The notes below the pieces were generated by a model, which saw only the letters and a list, made by a program, of their open reading frames with translations, did not search any database and was not told the origin of the DNA. Of a DNA stretch of 64,000 bases, positions 42,536 through 50,062 are shown piece by piece (position 1 is the stretch's first letter; the number at the start of each line of letters is the position of its first letter). Source of the stretch: Hymenobacter canadensis (GTDB lineage Bacteria; Bacteroidota; Bacteroidia; Cytophagales; Hymenobacteraceae). Made by a program: the position numbers and the translations under genes. Location of the stretch: positions 2,914,001 through 2,978,000 of the forward strand of contig NZ_CP114767.1 of assembly GCF_027359925.1 (NCBI RefSeq), read 5' to 3'.

Positions 42536-43513
42536 ATGAGCTTATTGCAGGTTGCGGGAATATCGGTGCAGGAAACCAGCCACACGGCGCTGCAGGACAT
42601 CAGCTTTACGCTGCCGGAGGGGCGGCGGCTGGCCATTGCGGGCGAAACCGGAGCCGGCAAAAGCACCTTGCTGCAGGTGATTGCCGGACTGGTGCAGCCC
42701 ACGGCCGGCACCGTCACGTTCGACGGCCGCCGCGTGCGTGGCCCCCACGACGTGCTGATTCCGGGCCATCCGGGGGTGGCGTATCTGTCGCAGCACTCGG
42801 AGTTGCCCCACTCGCTGCGGGTGGAGCAGGTGCTGCGCTACGCCAGCCAGCGGCCGGCCGCAGAGGCCGAGGCCCTGTACGAGCTGTGCCGCATCGGGCA
42901 CTTGCTGGCGCGCCGCACCGACCAGCTTTCCGGCGGCGAGCGGCAGCGTATTGCGCTGGCCCGGCTGCTACTGGGCGCCCCCCGCCTGCTGCTGCTGGAT
43001 GAGCCGTTTTCCAACCTCGACCGCGCCCACAAGCAGCAGCTCAAGGCCGTGGTTGAGGACATCGGGGCCGAGCTGGACATCACCTGCATTCTCGTCTCGC
43101 ACGACCCCACCGACACGCTGGCCTGGGCCGAGGAACTGCTGGTGCTGCAGGCGGGCCGGCTGGTGCAGCAGGGTGCCCCCCGACAGGTGTATCAGCAGCC
43201 CGCCAACGAGTACACGGCCGGCCTGTTCGGCGACTACAACCTGCTGACCGGGGCGCTGGCCACGGCGCTGGCGCAGCAGGCGGGCCTGAAACCCCGCCGC
43301 AAGCCGCTGCTGGTGCGGCCCGAGGCCCTGCAGCTGCTCCCCTCCGGGCCAGGGCTGGCCGGCACCGTGCGGGCCGTGCGCTTCGTGGGCAGCTACTCGG
43401 AGGTGGAAGTGGCCCTGAAAGGCGGCCGCCTGACCGTGAAAACCGCCGCGCCCACCGTAGCGCCCGGCGAGGCAGTGACGGTGGTGGCTTCGGCGGCGTG
43501 GTATCTGGGGTAG
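42536..43513 (+). CDS. ABC transporter ATP-binding protein
   Basis: A 325-residue ATPase subunit of an importer-type ABC transporter. N-terminal nucleotide-binding domain with Walker A GETGAGKST, Q-loop YLSQHS, signature LSGGERQR, Walker B LLLLDEPFSNLD and switch His in LVSHDPTDT. The C-terminal region (about 250-325) has a TOBE-like domain (LVRPEALQLLP... GTVRAVRFVGSYSEVEVAL), typical of iron, spermidine or molybdate ATPases (PotA/FbpC). No permease or binding protein gene is in the neighbourhood, so it is an orphan subunit. The substrate is unknown. Confidence 0.88.
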   Translation: MSLLQVAGISVQETSHTALQDISFTLPEGRRLAIAGETGAGKSTLLQVIAGLVQPTAGTVTFDGRRVRGPHDVLIPGHPGVAYLSQHSELPHSLRVEQVLRYASQRPAAEAEALYELCRIGHLLARRTDQLSGGERQRIALARLLLGAPRLLLLDEPFSNLDRAHKQQLKAVVEDIGAELDITCILVSHDPTDTLAWAEELLVLQAGRLVQQGAPRQVYQQPANEYTAGLFGDYNLLTGALATALAQQAGLKPRRKPLLVRPEALQLLPSGPGLAGTVRAVRFVGSYSEVEVALKGGRLTVKTAAPTVAPGEAVTVVASAAWYLG

Positions 43514-43604
43514 CGGGCTAGGAAACCCAGGTACTTATTTGGCAGGCAGGCCATACTTTTGGCGGGCACTGCATTTTTAGCCAAGCTATTCCATTCTGTT
43601 TTCC

Positions 43605-44348
43605 ATGCTTCTTTCTACCCGATTCCTGCTGCCACTGCTGCTGGCCATGCCGTTGGCCACGTTGGCCCAAACAACCCAAAAAGTAACGGTACCGCTGCCC
43701 ACAGCCCCTGGCCGTGAAGAGTATGAGGTATTGCCGGGCCCGCCACCCGTGCGGCAAGGCACTTACCGCTACTATGCCGGCCGCAAAGGCAACACGCTCA
43801 TCCGGCAGGGCTACTATACTGCCAACCAGCCAGACAGCCTCTGGACGGAGTATTATGAGAGCGGCAAACGGCTGATGTCGCAGGGCATCTACCGCCAGGG
43901 CCGGAAATTTGGGGAATGGAAATACTACAGCGCCGATGGTACCCCCACGCTACGCTACGACTACAGTGCCGGCCGGATACTGTTTAAGGCGCCTAGCACC
44001 ATGCGCCACCAACTGGCTTTTCAGCCGGTGGCACAGGGCGCGCCGTTCAGCACCGAGCCACTCTACACGGAAGGCACCGATGCCCTGCTAATTTTTGTGG
44101 GCAGGACCCTCCGCTACCCAGCAATGGCGCTACGCAACCGGTTGATGGGTACGGTAACAATCGGCTTCACGATAGACACTGCCGGCAAAACCTCAGGATA
44201 CCGTGTCGTGAAAGGTCTGGGCATGGGCGCCGACGAAGAGGCTATGCGCGTGGTACAGCTGTTGCCCGGCACCTGGATTCCGGCCTCCGCCAACGGCCAG
44301 CCAGTACCGGCCGAATGTCTGGTGCCCGTCACCTTCGCTATTCGCTAG
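43605..44348 (+). CDS. TonB C-terminal/MORN-repeat exported protein
   Basis: A 247-residue protein with signal peptide (MLLSTRFLLPLLLAMPLATLAQ). Middle region has MORN-like repeats (WTEYYESGKRLMSQGIYRQGRKFGEWKYYSADGTPTLRYDYSAGR). The last 80 residues are a TonB C-terminal-type domain (RYPAMALRNRLMGTVTIGFTIDTAGKTSGYRVVKGLGMGADEEAMRVVQLLPGTWIPA). In Bacteroidota many such proteins are outer-membrane or periplasmic and are not the energy-transducing TonB. No ExbB/ExbD genes are nearby. It lies 91 bp after the orphan ABC ATPase. Confidence 0.8.
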   Translation: MLLSTRFLLPLLLAMPLATLAQTTQKVTVPLPTAPGREEYEVLPGPPPVRQGTYRYYAGRKGNTLIRQGYYTANQPDSLWTEYYESGKRLMSQGIYRQGRKFGEWKYYSADGTPTLRYDYSAGRILFKAPSTMRHQLAFQPVAQGAPFSTEPLYTEGTDALLIFVGRTLRYPAMALRNRLMGTVTIGFTIDTAGKTSGYRVVKGLGMGADEEAMRVVQLLPGTWIPASANGQPVPAECLVPVTFAIR

Positions 44349-44357
44349 CGCCGCCCC

Positions 44358-44459
44358 CTAAATGGCACTGGCTGGCGCGGAACGGGCCGGGTTGCGGCTC
44401 TGTTTACGACGTTCTTGTTCCGGCGTGCGAGGAGTGTCGGGTTTTGAGAAGTCGAGCAT
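44358..44459 (-). CDS. Possible 33-residue small protein
   Basis: A small frame (ATG 44459 to TAG 44360) gives MLDFSKPDTPRTPEQERRKQ, then a short Ser/Arg/Ala tail. It is polar and charged, with no signal or membrane segment. The rest of the 372-base gap 44349-44720 shows no other clear gene. Coding is plausible from composition but not established. Confidence 0.3.
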   Translation of the reverse strand: MLDFSKPDTPRTPEQERRKQSRNPARSAPASAI

Positions 44460-44720
44460 AGTTCAATAGAAATATATAGCAAAGACATAAACTGCCGGCA
44501 ATAAAAATAGCCGCTATTTCTGATGAAACAGCGGTTATATATCCTTGGCTTGCCTGGGTAAGGCGGGGGCCGCCGTTGGGGCCGGTCTGGCAGCTGGCAC
44601 GGCCGGGGCAGGCGTACGGGTTCATTTACAAGATTTTGGCAATGCCGGACAATTCTGGCGGACGGCTGTTGAAACTGGATGGGTGCTGCCGCACCTAGTG
44701 TCTCACCAATCCCAACTGCT

Positions 44721-45266
44721 ATGAAAAAGCAACCCTTGTTCTCCCTCCTGCTTGCCGGCTTACTGTATATGGGCGGAGCCGGAGCGGCCTCGGCCCAAAC
44801 TATGGCTTCTCCTGCCGCCCCGGCAACGGCCTCTACCGGCAAGGACCTGGCCGCCAGTGCGGCGCTTTCCCCTGACCACACTACCCTGCTCAAGGCGCTG
44901 GGTGCCGCCGGCCTCGCCGACAAGGCCAAGGGTGCTGGGCCATACACGGTGTTTGCCCCCGACAACGCGGCATTCGACAAGCTGCCCGCCGGCACGGTGA
45001 CCACGCTGCTGCAGCCCACCAACAAAAAGAAGCTGGCCAACCTGCTGTCTTACCACGTGGTATCCGGCAACGTCATGGCTGCCGACCTCAAGGATGGCCA
45101 GGTAGTGAAGACGGTGCAGGGCGAGTCGCTGACCGTGGGCGTGCAGGGCGGCACCGTGACCCTCACGGATGCCAAAGGCGGCAAAGCCACCGTCACGAAA
45201 GCCGATATCAAGACCACCAACGGCGTGGTGCATTCCATCGATACCGTACTGATGCCCGCCAAGTAA
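44721..45266 (+). CDS. Fasciclin-domain exported protein
   Basis: A 181-residue protein with signal peptide (MKKQPLFSLLLAGLLYMGGAGAASA) and one fasciclin (FAS1) domain: DHTTLLKALGAAGLADKAKG, GPYTVFAPDNAAFDKLPAGTV, YHVVSGNVMAADLKDGQ, and a terminal TTNGVVHSIDTVLMP. FAS1 domains mediate adhesion; the protein may be secreted or surface-attached. I start at ATG 44721, where the signal begins; the open frame continues 14 codons upstream. A clear terminator follows. Confidence 0.92.
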   Translation: MKKQPLFSLLLAGLLYMGGAGAASAQTMASPAAPATASTGKDLAASAALSPDHTTLLKALGAAGLADKAKGAGPYTVFAPDNAAFDKLPAGTVTTLLQPTNKKKLANLLSYHVVSGNVMAADLKDGQVVKTVQGESLTVGVQGGTVTLTDAKGGKATVTKADIKTTNGVVHSIDTVLMPAK

Positions 45267-45283
45267 GCGCCGGTAGTCAGGGT

Positions 45284-45317
45284 AAAAAAGGCCGCCCGAT
45301 CTGGGCGGCCTTTTTTT
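45284..45317. terminator. Rho-independent terminator
   Basis: AAAAAAGGCCGCCC pairs with GGGCGGCCTTTTTT (45303-45316) after the fasciclin gene, also close to the end of the convergent GAF gene. Confidence 0.9.
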
Positions 45318-45456
45318 GTGGCAAACTCCGCGCAGCATGCGGCGGGGCAGAACTCACAGAAACTGCTGCCGGGGTGGCAGGGAGGTTCGGTAGCGGGACA
45401 ACCCGCAGCGGCTCGGCCTACAAAGTCATGACCGTGGCGGTGCAACTGACCCGGGC

Positions 45457-46110
45457 TTAAATAAACTCGATATAGTCGTTCAGCTGCTGCACCAGCCGCT
45501 CCCGCTCGGCCTGCTGGGCCGGGTCGGGCAGGGCCAGCAGCGCCTCCCCAGTCGTGGTGAGGCGCGCCTCAATTTCGGGCCAGCAGGGAACGAGCGCACT
45601 GGGTTGCTCAAGGCCCAGGAGTTGCAGATCCAGCAGGCGCATAGCCAGGCGGGCCAGAACCCGCAGCAGGTTCCGGTCGGCAGACGGGAACAGACGGTAT
45701 TCCCGGTCGAGGATGCAGAGGGTGCCGATGGCGAAATCGTGCTCGGTGAGCAGGGGCGTACCGGCGTAGAAACTGAAATCGGTCTGGGCCTGGGCGGCGG
45801 GGCTAACCCACGGGCAGGGCTGCTGCTGCAGGTCGCGAAAAATGGTAGTGTCGTGGGTGTACACGGCCGCCGAGCAGATGCAGTCGACGCGGGCCATGCG
45901 CTCGGGCAGGGCCAGGCCCACGCTGCCCAGGTACTGCACCTGGGTTTCTTCCACGATGGACATGATGGACATGGGCGCTACAAACGCCCGGGCCGTGAGC
46001 ACCACCACCGCCTGAAAAATCTGGTGGCGCAACGGCAGGTCCAGGTAGGGCTGAATGGCTTTCAGGCGTTCAGCTTCGTTCGGCGGCAAGGAGGCGGAAG
46101 GGTAATTCAT
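45457..46110 (-). CDS. GAF-domain protein
   Basis: A 217-residue cytosolic protein. The central part is a GAF domain, with strand/loop pattern MSIMSIVEETQVQYLGSVGLALPERMARVDCICSAAVYTHDTTIFRDLQQ, FYAGTPLLTEHDFAIGTLCILDREYRLF. GAF domains bind small molecules or sense redox/light and are often coupled to kinases; this one is stand-alone, with a C-terminal helix rich in Leu. ATG 46110 is chosen; the frame is open another 86 codons upstream in Pro/Ala/Gly-rich sequence that looks non-coding. Bases 46111-46414 hold no other definite feature. Confidence 0.8.
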   Translation of the reverse strand: MNYPSASLPPNEAERLKAIQPYLDLPLRHQIFQAVVVLTARAFVAPMSIMSIVEETQVQYLGSVGLALPERMARVDCICSAAVYTHDTTIFRDLQQQPCPWVSPAAQAQTDFSFYAGTPLLTEHDFAIGTLCILDREYRLFPSADRNLLRVLARLAMRLLDLQLLGLEQPSALVPCWPEIEARLTTTGEALLALPDPAQQAERERLVQQLNDYIEFI

Positions 46111-46414
46111 GGCGGTGGGAGCAGCAGCGCAATGGTAACGAAACTGCGTAAGTTCAGCTAAGTTAAGCAGTCCTGAGCGGGGCAGGCCACCCAGACCGAC
46201 GTAATTTCTGTCAACCAACCCAAATCCTGGACGAGAAACATGTGCGGCAGGACGGCCAACCGGTGGCGGCGGCGAGGAAGACGCTACGGCCGGCAGCGCG
46301 CCCCCGCTGGCGGAACCTGACAGGGTGCCAGCTACCGGCCCGGGCAAGCGGAAAGCACATCCGCCCACATTAGGCGAAACCCGCGTACTTTGTAGCTACT
46401 GCCTTTGCTGCCCT

Positions 46415-47683
46415 ATGCCTGACCTTCCCGCCGCTGCCGGCTTTCCGCGCCTCACCTACCTGCGCATCAAAAACTACCGCGCCCTGCGCGACGTGGAGCT
46501 GCGCGACCTGACGCCGCTGACGGTGCTCATCGGCCCCAACGGCAGCGGCAAATCCACGGTGCTCGACGCGCTGGCATTTCTGGCCGAAGCGGTGAGCGGC
46601 AACCTGCAACAAGCCTGGGAAAAGCGCAACCGGTTTGCCGGGATGCGTACGCGCGGGCAGGACGGGCCGATTGAGTTTGAGGTGGAGATAGATGCTGCCC
46701 CACCATTACAAAGCTTGCGATACAATTTAGCTATTAATGAAGTGGATGGAGAGTGGATACGCGAGGAAGAGTGGTTGAGTCAACGGAAGCTAAACGGCGA
46801 CAACTATCCTCTATTCAACATCATAAAAAAGGCGGTAGGTAACTTCGTCTCTATAGTTACATATGAAAAATTCACTCCTGATGAGGTAGATAGAGAAAAT
46901 CAAACTCGAACAGTAGAAGCTATAAATGAGGGTTTCTTTCAAGCCCATAATAATCTTGCACTGCCTGTATTTGCATCCTTCCAAGGTGTGATTCAGCAGC
47001 AAGCTGTTCGGGTAATAAATCTTCTCACCTCCTACCGTTACATCCACCTCACCGACGACCACCTGAAAGGCTACTCCGATGCGGGGCCGCGGGAGAAGCT
47101 GTCGGCGAATGGGGACAACCTGCCCAACGTGCTGTACTACCTGCACACCAAGCACCCGGAGGCGCTGGCGCACATCAGCGAGAAGCTGCGGCGCTGGGTG
47201 CCGGGGTTGGCGGAGGTGGTGCCGGAAATAACCTCGGATGAGCGGCTGCTGCTGCGCTTCCGGGATGCGCCGTTTGAGAAGCCGCTGCCGGCCCAGTACA
47301 TGTCGGATGGGACGATGCGGCTGGCGGCGCTGCTGACGCTGCTCTATGAGCCTAACGCCACCGGTCTGCTGGGGATTGAGGAGCCGGAAAACGAGCTGCA
47401 CCCACGCCTGCTGCCGCGCCTGGCCGAGGAGCTCAGCAAAGCCACCGAGACACGGCAGCTGCTGGTGGCTACTCATTCGCCCTTCCTGCTGGATGCGCTG
47501 GAACCGGAGCAGGTCTGGATTCTGCACCGGGGCGCTGATGGCTACACCCAGGCCACGCGCACGGCGGATATTCCGCAGGTGAAGGAGCTGGTGGAAGATG
47601 GCTCGCCGCTGGGTTACCTCTGGACCAGCAACTTCTTCCGCCTCGGCGACCCGCTGGCTCCCCGCACCTCAGCCGCGCAGTAG
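46415..47683 (+). CDS. AAA/ABC-type ATPase (OLD/RecF-like), defence-type pair partner
   Basis: A 422-residue ATPase of the AAA_15/AAA_21 (RecF/SMC-like) type. Walker A is IGPNGSGKST (about 39-48), the signature-like stretch is YMSDGTMRLAALL (about 295-307), Walker B is LLGIEEPENELHP (about 318-330), and the His switch is ATHSPFLLDALE (about 352-363). Residues 93-208 are encoded by low-G+C DNA (see findings), while both flanks have ordinary G+C. The stop is one base before the start of the DUF4276 gene, an operon-type junction. Such ATPases act as regulators or motors for the nuclease partner in OLD-like, PARIS-like and Septu-like anti-phage systems. The name of this system is not established. 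Confidence 0.88.
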   Translation: MPDLPAAAGFPRLTYLRIKNYRALRDVELRDLTPLTVLIGPNGSGKSTVLDALAFLAEAVSGNLQQAWEKRNRFAGMRTRGQDGPIEFEVEIDAAPPLQSLRYNLAINEVDGEWIREEEWLSQRKLNGDNYPLFNIIKKAVGNFVSIVTYEKFTPDEVDRENQTRTVEAINEGFFQAHNNLALPVFASFQGVIQQQAVRVINLLTSYRYIHLTDDHLKGYSDAGPREKLSANGDNLPNVLYYLHTKHPEALAHISEKLRRWVPGLAEVVPEITSDERLLLRFRDAPFEKPLPAQYMSDGTMRLAALLTLLYEPNATGLLGIEEPENELHPRLLPRLAEELSKATETRQLLVATHSPFLLDALEPEQVWILHRGADGYTQATRTADIPQVKELVEDGSPLGYLWTSNFFRLGDPLAPRTSAAQ

Positions 47684-47684
47684 T

Positions 47685-48287
47685 ATGCACCTAGAGTTTC
47701 TGCTGGAAGAACCTTCCTCGGAGGCGGCGCTGGATATCCTGCTGCCCAAACTGCTGCCACCCGATACCACCTGGCGCTGCTACCCGCACCGCGGCAAAAC
47801 CGATTTGTTCCAGCGCCTGCCCGGCCGGCTGAAAACCTACGCCCGCCAGCTACCCCACCAGCCGGAGCTGCGGGTCGTCATTCTGATGGATGCCGACACC
47901 GATTGCCGACGGCGGAAAGCGGAGCTGGAACAGGTGGTGGCCGACGCGGGCCTGCTGACCAAAACCAGCGCCGCCCCCCACGAGCCGTTTCGCATCATCA
48001 CGCGGCTGGCCGTGCAGGAGCTGGAAGCGTGGTTTCTCGGCGACCGGGAGGCCATTCAGGCGGCGTATCCGCGCGTCCGGCACCAGCATTTCAGTGGCTT
48101 GCCGCACGACCCCGATACTATTGCGGACACCTGGGAAACGCTGTGGCGCGTGTTGCGGGAAGGCAAGTACTACCTGACGGGCAAAGCCAAGGTGGAATGG
48201 GCCGAAACCATTGCCCCGCACCTCGACCCGGCCCGCAATACCTCGGCCAGCTTTCAGTATTTCCGCCAAGGGCTGGCGCGGCTGTAG
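47685..48287 (+). CDS. DUF4276 family (TOPRIM-like) protein
   Basis: A 200-residue protein of the DUF4276 family, typically next to an AAA ATPase gene. The TOPRIM-like pattern is visible: an N-terminal FLLEEPSSEAALDILLPKLL with Glu 8/9, then VVILMDADTD with Asp 69, 71 and 73 near the DxD motif. In OLD, PARIS and related systems the TOPRIM partner is the effector nuclease. Whether DUF4276 cleaves DNA or RNA here is an inference. The start, ATG 47685, is one base after the ATPase stop. The stop is inside the left arm of a long palindrome (48283-48380). Confidence 0.82.
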   Translation: MHLEFLLEEPSSEAALDILLPKLLPPDTTWRCYPHRGKTDLFQRLPGRLKTYARQLPHQPELRVVILMDADTDCRRRKAELEQVVADAGLLTKTSAAPHEPFRIITRLAVQELEAWFLGDREAIQAAYPRVRHQHFSGLPHDPDTIADTWETLWRVLREGKYYLTGKAKVEWAETIAPHLDPARNTSASFQYFRQGLARL

Positions 48288-48380
48288 CGGCGCGTATTCG
48301 CGTCTCGTCGTTGAACGGCCGGCGCGGCGCCTTACTGCTTGGTCGGCGCGAACGACGCGACGCGAATACGCGCCGCTACA
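48283..48380. repeat. Long palindrome (GACGC/GTCTCGTCG type) overlapping the DUF4276 stop
   Basis: The left arm from 48283 (TGTAGCGGCGCGTATTCGCG) pairs with the right arm ending 48380 (CGCGAATACGCGCCGCTACA) with one or two mismatches further in. The inner GCGTCTCGTCGTTG is shared with 35810-35886. The TAG stop of the DUF4276 gene (48285-48287) is in the left arm. Confidence 0.85.
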
Positions 48381-48401
48381 CCGGGCGGCAGAACAAACAA
48401 A

Positions 48402-48433
48402 CAACGGCCGCCCCTGACAGGAGCGGCCGTTGT
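48402..48433. terminator. Hairpin terminator
   Basis: CAACGGCCGC (48402-48411) pairs with GCGGCCGTTG (48423-48432) after the palindrome and before the end of the convergent helical protein gene. Confidence 0.65.
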
Positions 48434-48454
48434 TGCACTGCGGGAGAAGCAGGC

Positions 48455-49141
48455 TTAGAAGGCGGGCACGGCCGGTTTCTCGCTGCGGTGGGCGGTGTCA
48501 ATCACCTGGCGGGCCGACTGGTAGGCGGTGTAGAAGCGGGGCTCGGGGCGCTGGTAGCGCACCAGGTACTTATCGAGGCGGTTGCGGAGCAGGGCCACGG
48601 CGGCGCTCAGGTCGGCGGCAAGAGCCTGAGTGTTGGCTTTGCCGTCGGCGGTGGCGAGGCGGGGGGCCGACTGGCCGGCCTGGAAGGCGGTGAGGGCGGC
48701 GGCCAGCTCGGTGAGCTCCTGCTGCGTGACGCCCTGGTCCTGGAGGGCCGTGAGATGGGCGGTGGCCTGGTCGTGGATGTTTTTGGCGATGCGGGCCAGG
48801 TCGTTGTCGGGGGCGCGGCGGAGCTGGCGCTCGGTGTAGTCGGCGTCGGTGTGGAGTCGGATGTCCTGTTGCTCGTCGGCGTAGGCGAGCAGGGCGGCGG
48901 CTACTTCGGCGGCGCGCTGGGCCAGGTGCAGCTTGGTGGCCTTTTTCACGGCCCCGGCGCTGCGGGGAGCGGCGGCGCTTTGCTGGGTTTCGGCGGTGGG
49001 GTCCAGGTCCTGGACCAGGACGGCCAGCTCGGCGCGGGCGGTGCCCAGGGCTTTGTTGGCGGCATAGACCTCGGCGTACTGGTCGAGGACGGCGAGGGTG
49101 GCCTGCATCATGGTGAGGCGGGCGCGTTGCTTATCGGTCAT
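48455..49141 (-). CDS. Helical protein of unknown function
   Basis: A 228-residue protein, Ala/Gln/Leu/Glu-rich, almost all predicted alpha helix (RLTMMQATLAVLDQYAEVYAANKALGTARAELAVLVQDLD, AEVAAALLAYADEQQDIRL and so on), which suggests a helical bundle. No family was recognised. I start at ATG 49141 (MTDKQRARLTMMQ). The frame is open further to 49462, through the 21-bp tandem repeat array, giving Pro/Gly/Arg-rich sequence that I do not consider coding with confidence. It stands between the two ATPase-nuclease pairs; whether it belongs to either is unknown. Confidence 0.65.
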   Translation of the reverse strand: MTDKQRARLTMMQATLAVLDQYAEVYAANKALGTARAELAVLVQDLDPTAETQQSAAAPRSAGAVKKATKLHLAQRAAEVAAALLAYADEQQDIRLHTDADYTERQLRRAPDNDLARIAKNIHDQATAHLTALQDQGVTQQELTELAAALTAFQAGQSAPRLATADGKANTQALAADLSAAVALLRNRLDKYLVRYQRPEPRFYTAYQSARQVIDTAHRSEKPAVPAF

Positions 49142-49227
49142 AATAAGGTAAGGGTTAAAGTACCTCCAAAAGATAGGCGGTGGCGCGGAGCATCTGCTAC
49201 GCCGGGCGGCAACTTTTTTCTGCCGGG

Positions 49228-49478
49228 GTGGCAACGGCCGCTGACCCACTGACAACGCCCGCCGCCCCGGTGGCAACGCCCGCTGCCCGCGTGACAACGG
49301 GCGCTGACCAAGTGGCAAGGCCCTCGCCCCCGTGACAATGTCCCCTGACCCGGTGGCACTGCCTGCTGCCCCCGTGACAAGGGCCGCTGCCCAGGTGACA
49401 ACGCCCAGTGGCGGGCTGACAAGCCGTGCTAACCGGGTGGCATCCGCTGCTAACGGGGGCACAACGCCCTCAGCCCGC
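49228..49478. repeat. Tandem array of about 12 units of 21 bp
   Basis: Imperfect units with the consensus GTGRCAACGCCCGCTGMCCCG. Start positions: 49228, 49249, 49270, 49291, 49312, 49332, 49353, 49374, 49395, 49416, 49437 and 49458. All are 21 bp except the fifth (49312-49331), which is 20 bp. Most begin GTGGCA or GTGACA. Units are diverged but keep the period. There is no spacer between units, so it is not CRISPR. It lies just upstream of the helical protein gene (minus strand) in the otherwise gene-free 49142-49572. Confidence 0.85.
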
Positions 49479-49572
49479 CGCCGCAGAGGCTGTAGCAGCG
49501 GCGCGGATATGGTCTCCGCATTATGACAGATTTGTATTGTACCTCATCTGCCATACACTAGCGTAAGCAGCC

Positions 49573-50058
49573 TCAACCTTTGCTCTTTTCCATCTCACTC
49601 ATACATAAGAACTCTACTGATATACCACACCGTTCTAAAGCTTCAATGTGAATATACCAATCTGTATCTGTTGCATTAACAATAGGTGGGTTTCCTGCGT
49701 GAGCAATTGCTAACGCAACGAATTTCCTATCCGACAAATCAAATTTATCTAAGCCTTCATCATCGGGAAAATCACTATAACTTCCATCTTCATTACAGTT
49801 CAAGGCAATCGTTTCACAGCGAAGAGGATTTGCGCGGTTTTGCAATACCCATTTCAAAAAAGCATCACCTGGGCCAGGTTGGCCACTGCTACTGAGCTTA
49901 TTCTGATATTCGCTAATTATATTGAATTCATCATCTAATACTATTATTTGGTTTTGTGTAGCGAGTATCCGTTCAGATGCAGCTAAAACACAAGCTGGTC
50001 CAGCTGATGAAACACCATTTGCTGTTAGAGGAACATTTGTATCTATTATATATTTCAT
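49573..50058 (-). CDS. PIN-domain protein, nuclease partner of the second ATPase
   Basis: A 161-residue PIN-type protein. Likely acidic residues: Asp 6 in YIIDTNVPL, an acidic residue around 44-50 (DDEFNIISE), Asp 110 in DLSDRKFVALA and Asp 131/133 in NATDTDW. These fit the metal-binding set of PIN nucleases, which cleave RNA. It starts four bases after the stop of the upstream ATPase gene, so they form one operon. The DNA is A+T-rich compared with the surrounding genome. PIN proteins are common toxins and effector nucleases; here an ATPase partner, not a small antitoxin, is adjacent. There is no other antitoxin gene in sight. Confidence 0.82.
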   Translation of the reverse strand: MKYIIDTNVPLTANGVSSAGPACVLAASERILATQNQIIVLDDEFNIISEYQNKLSSSGQPGPGDAFLKWVLQNRANPLRCETIALNCNEDGSYSDFPDDEGLDKFDLSDRKFVALAIAHAGNPPIVNATDTDWYIHIEALERCGISVEFLCMSEMEKSKG

Positions 50059-50062
50059 TTTT

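Noticed and set aside
44345..45040. A 231-codon minus-strand frame overlapping the fasciclin gene
   Set aside because: It runs antisense through a clear signal-peptide and FAS1-domain gene, and its C-terminal part is Arg/Pro-rich without a recognisable domain.
47903..49252. A 449-codon plus-strand frame from DUF4276 through the helical gene and the tandem repeats
   Set aside because: It crosses the DUF4276 gene in another frame, a palindrome and a terminator, and becomes Gly/Val-rich antisense of the helical protein. It shows no domain.
49228..49478. The 21-bp tandem array as a CRISPR array
   Set aside because: Units are directly adjacent with no unique spacers, the unit is too short and diverged, and no cas gene is nearby.
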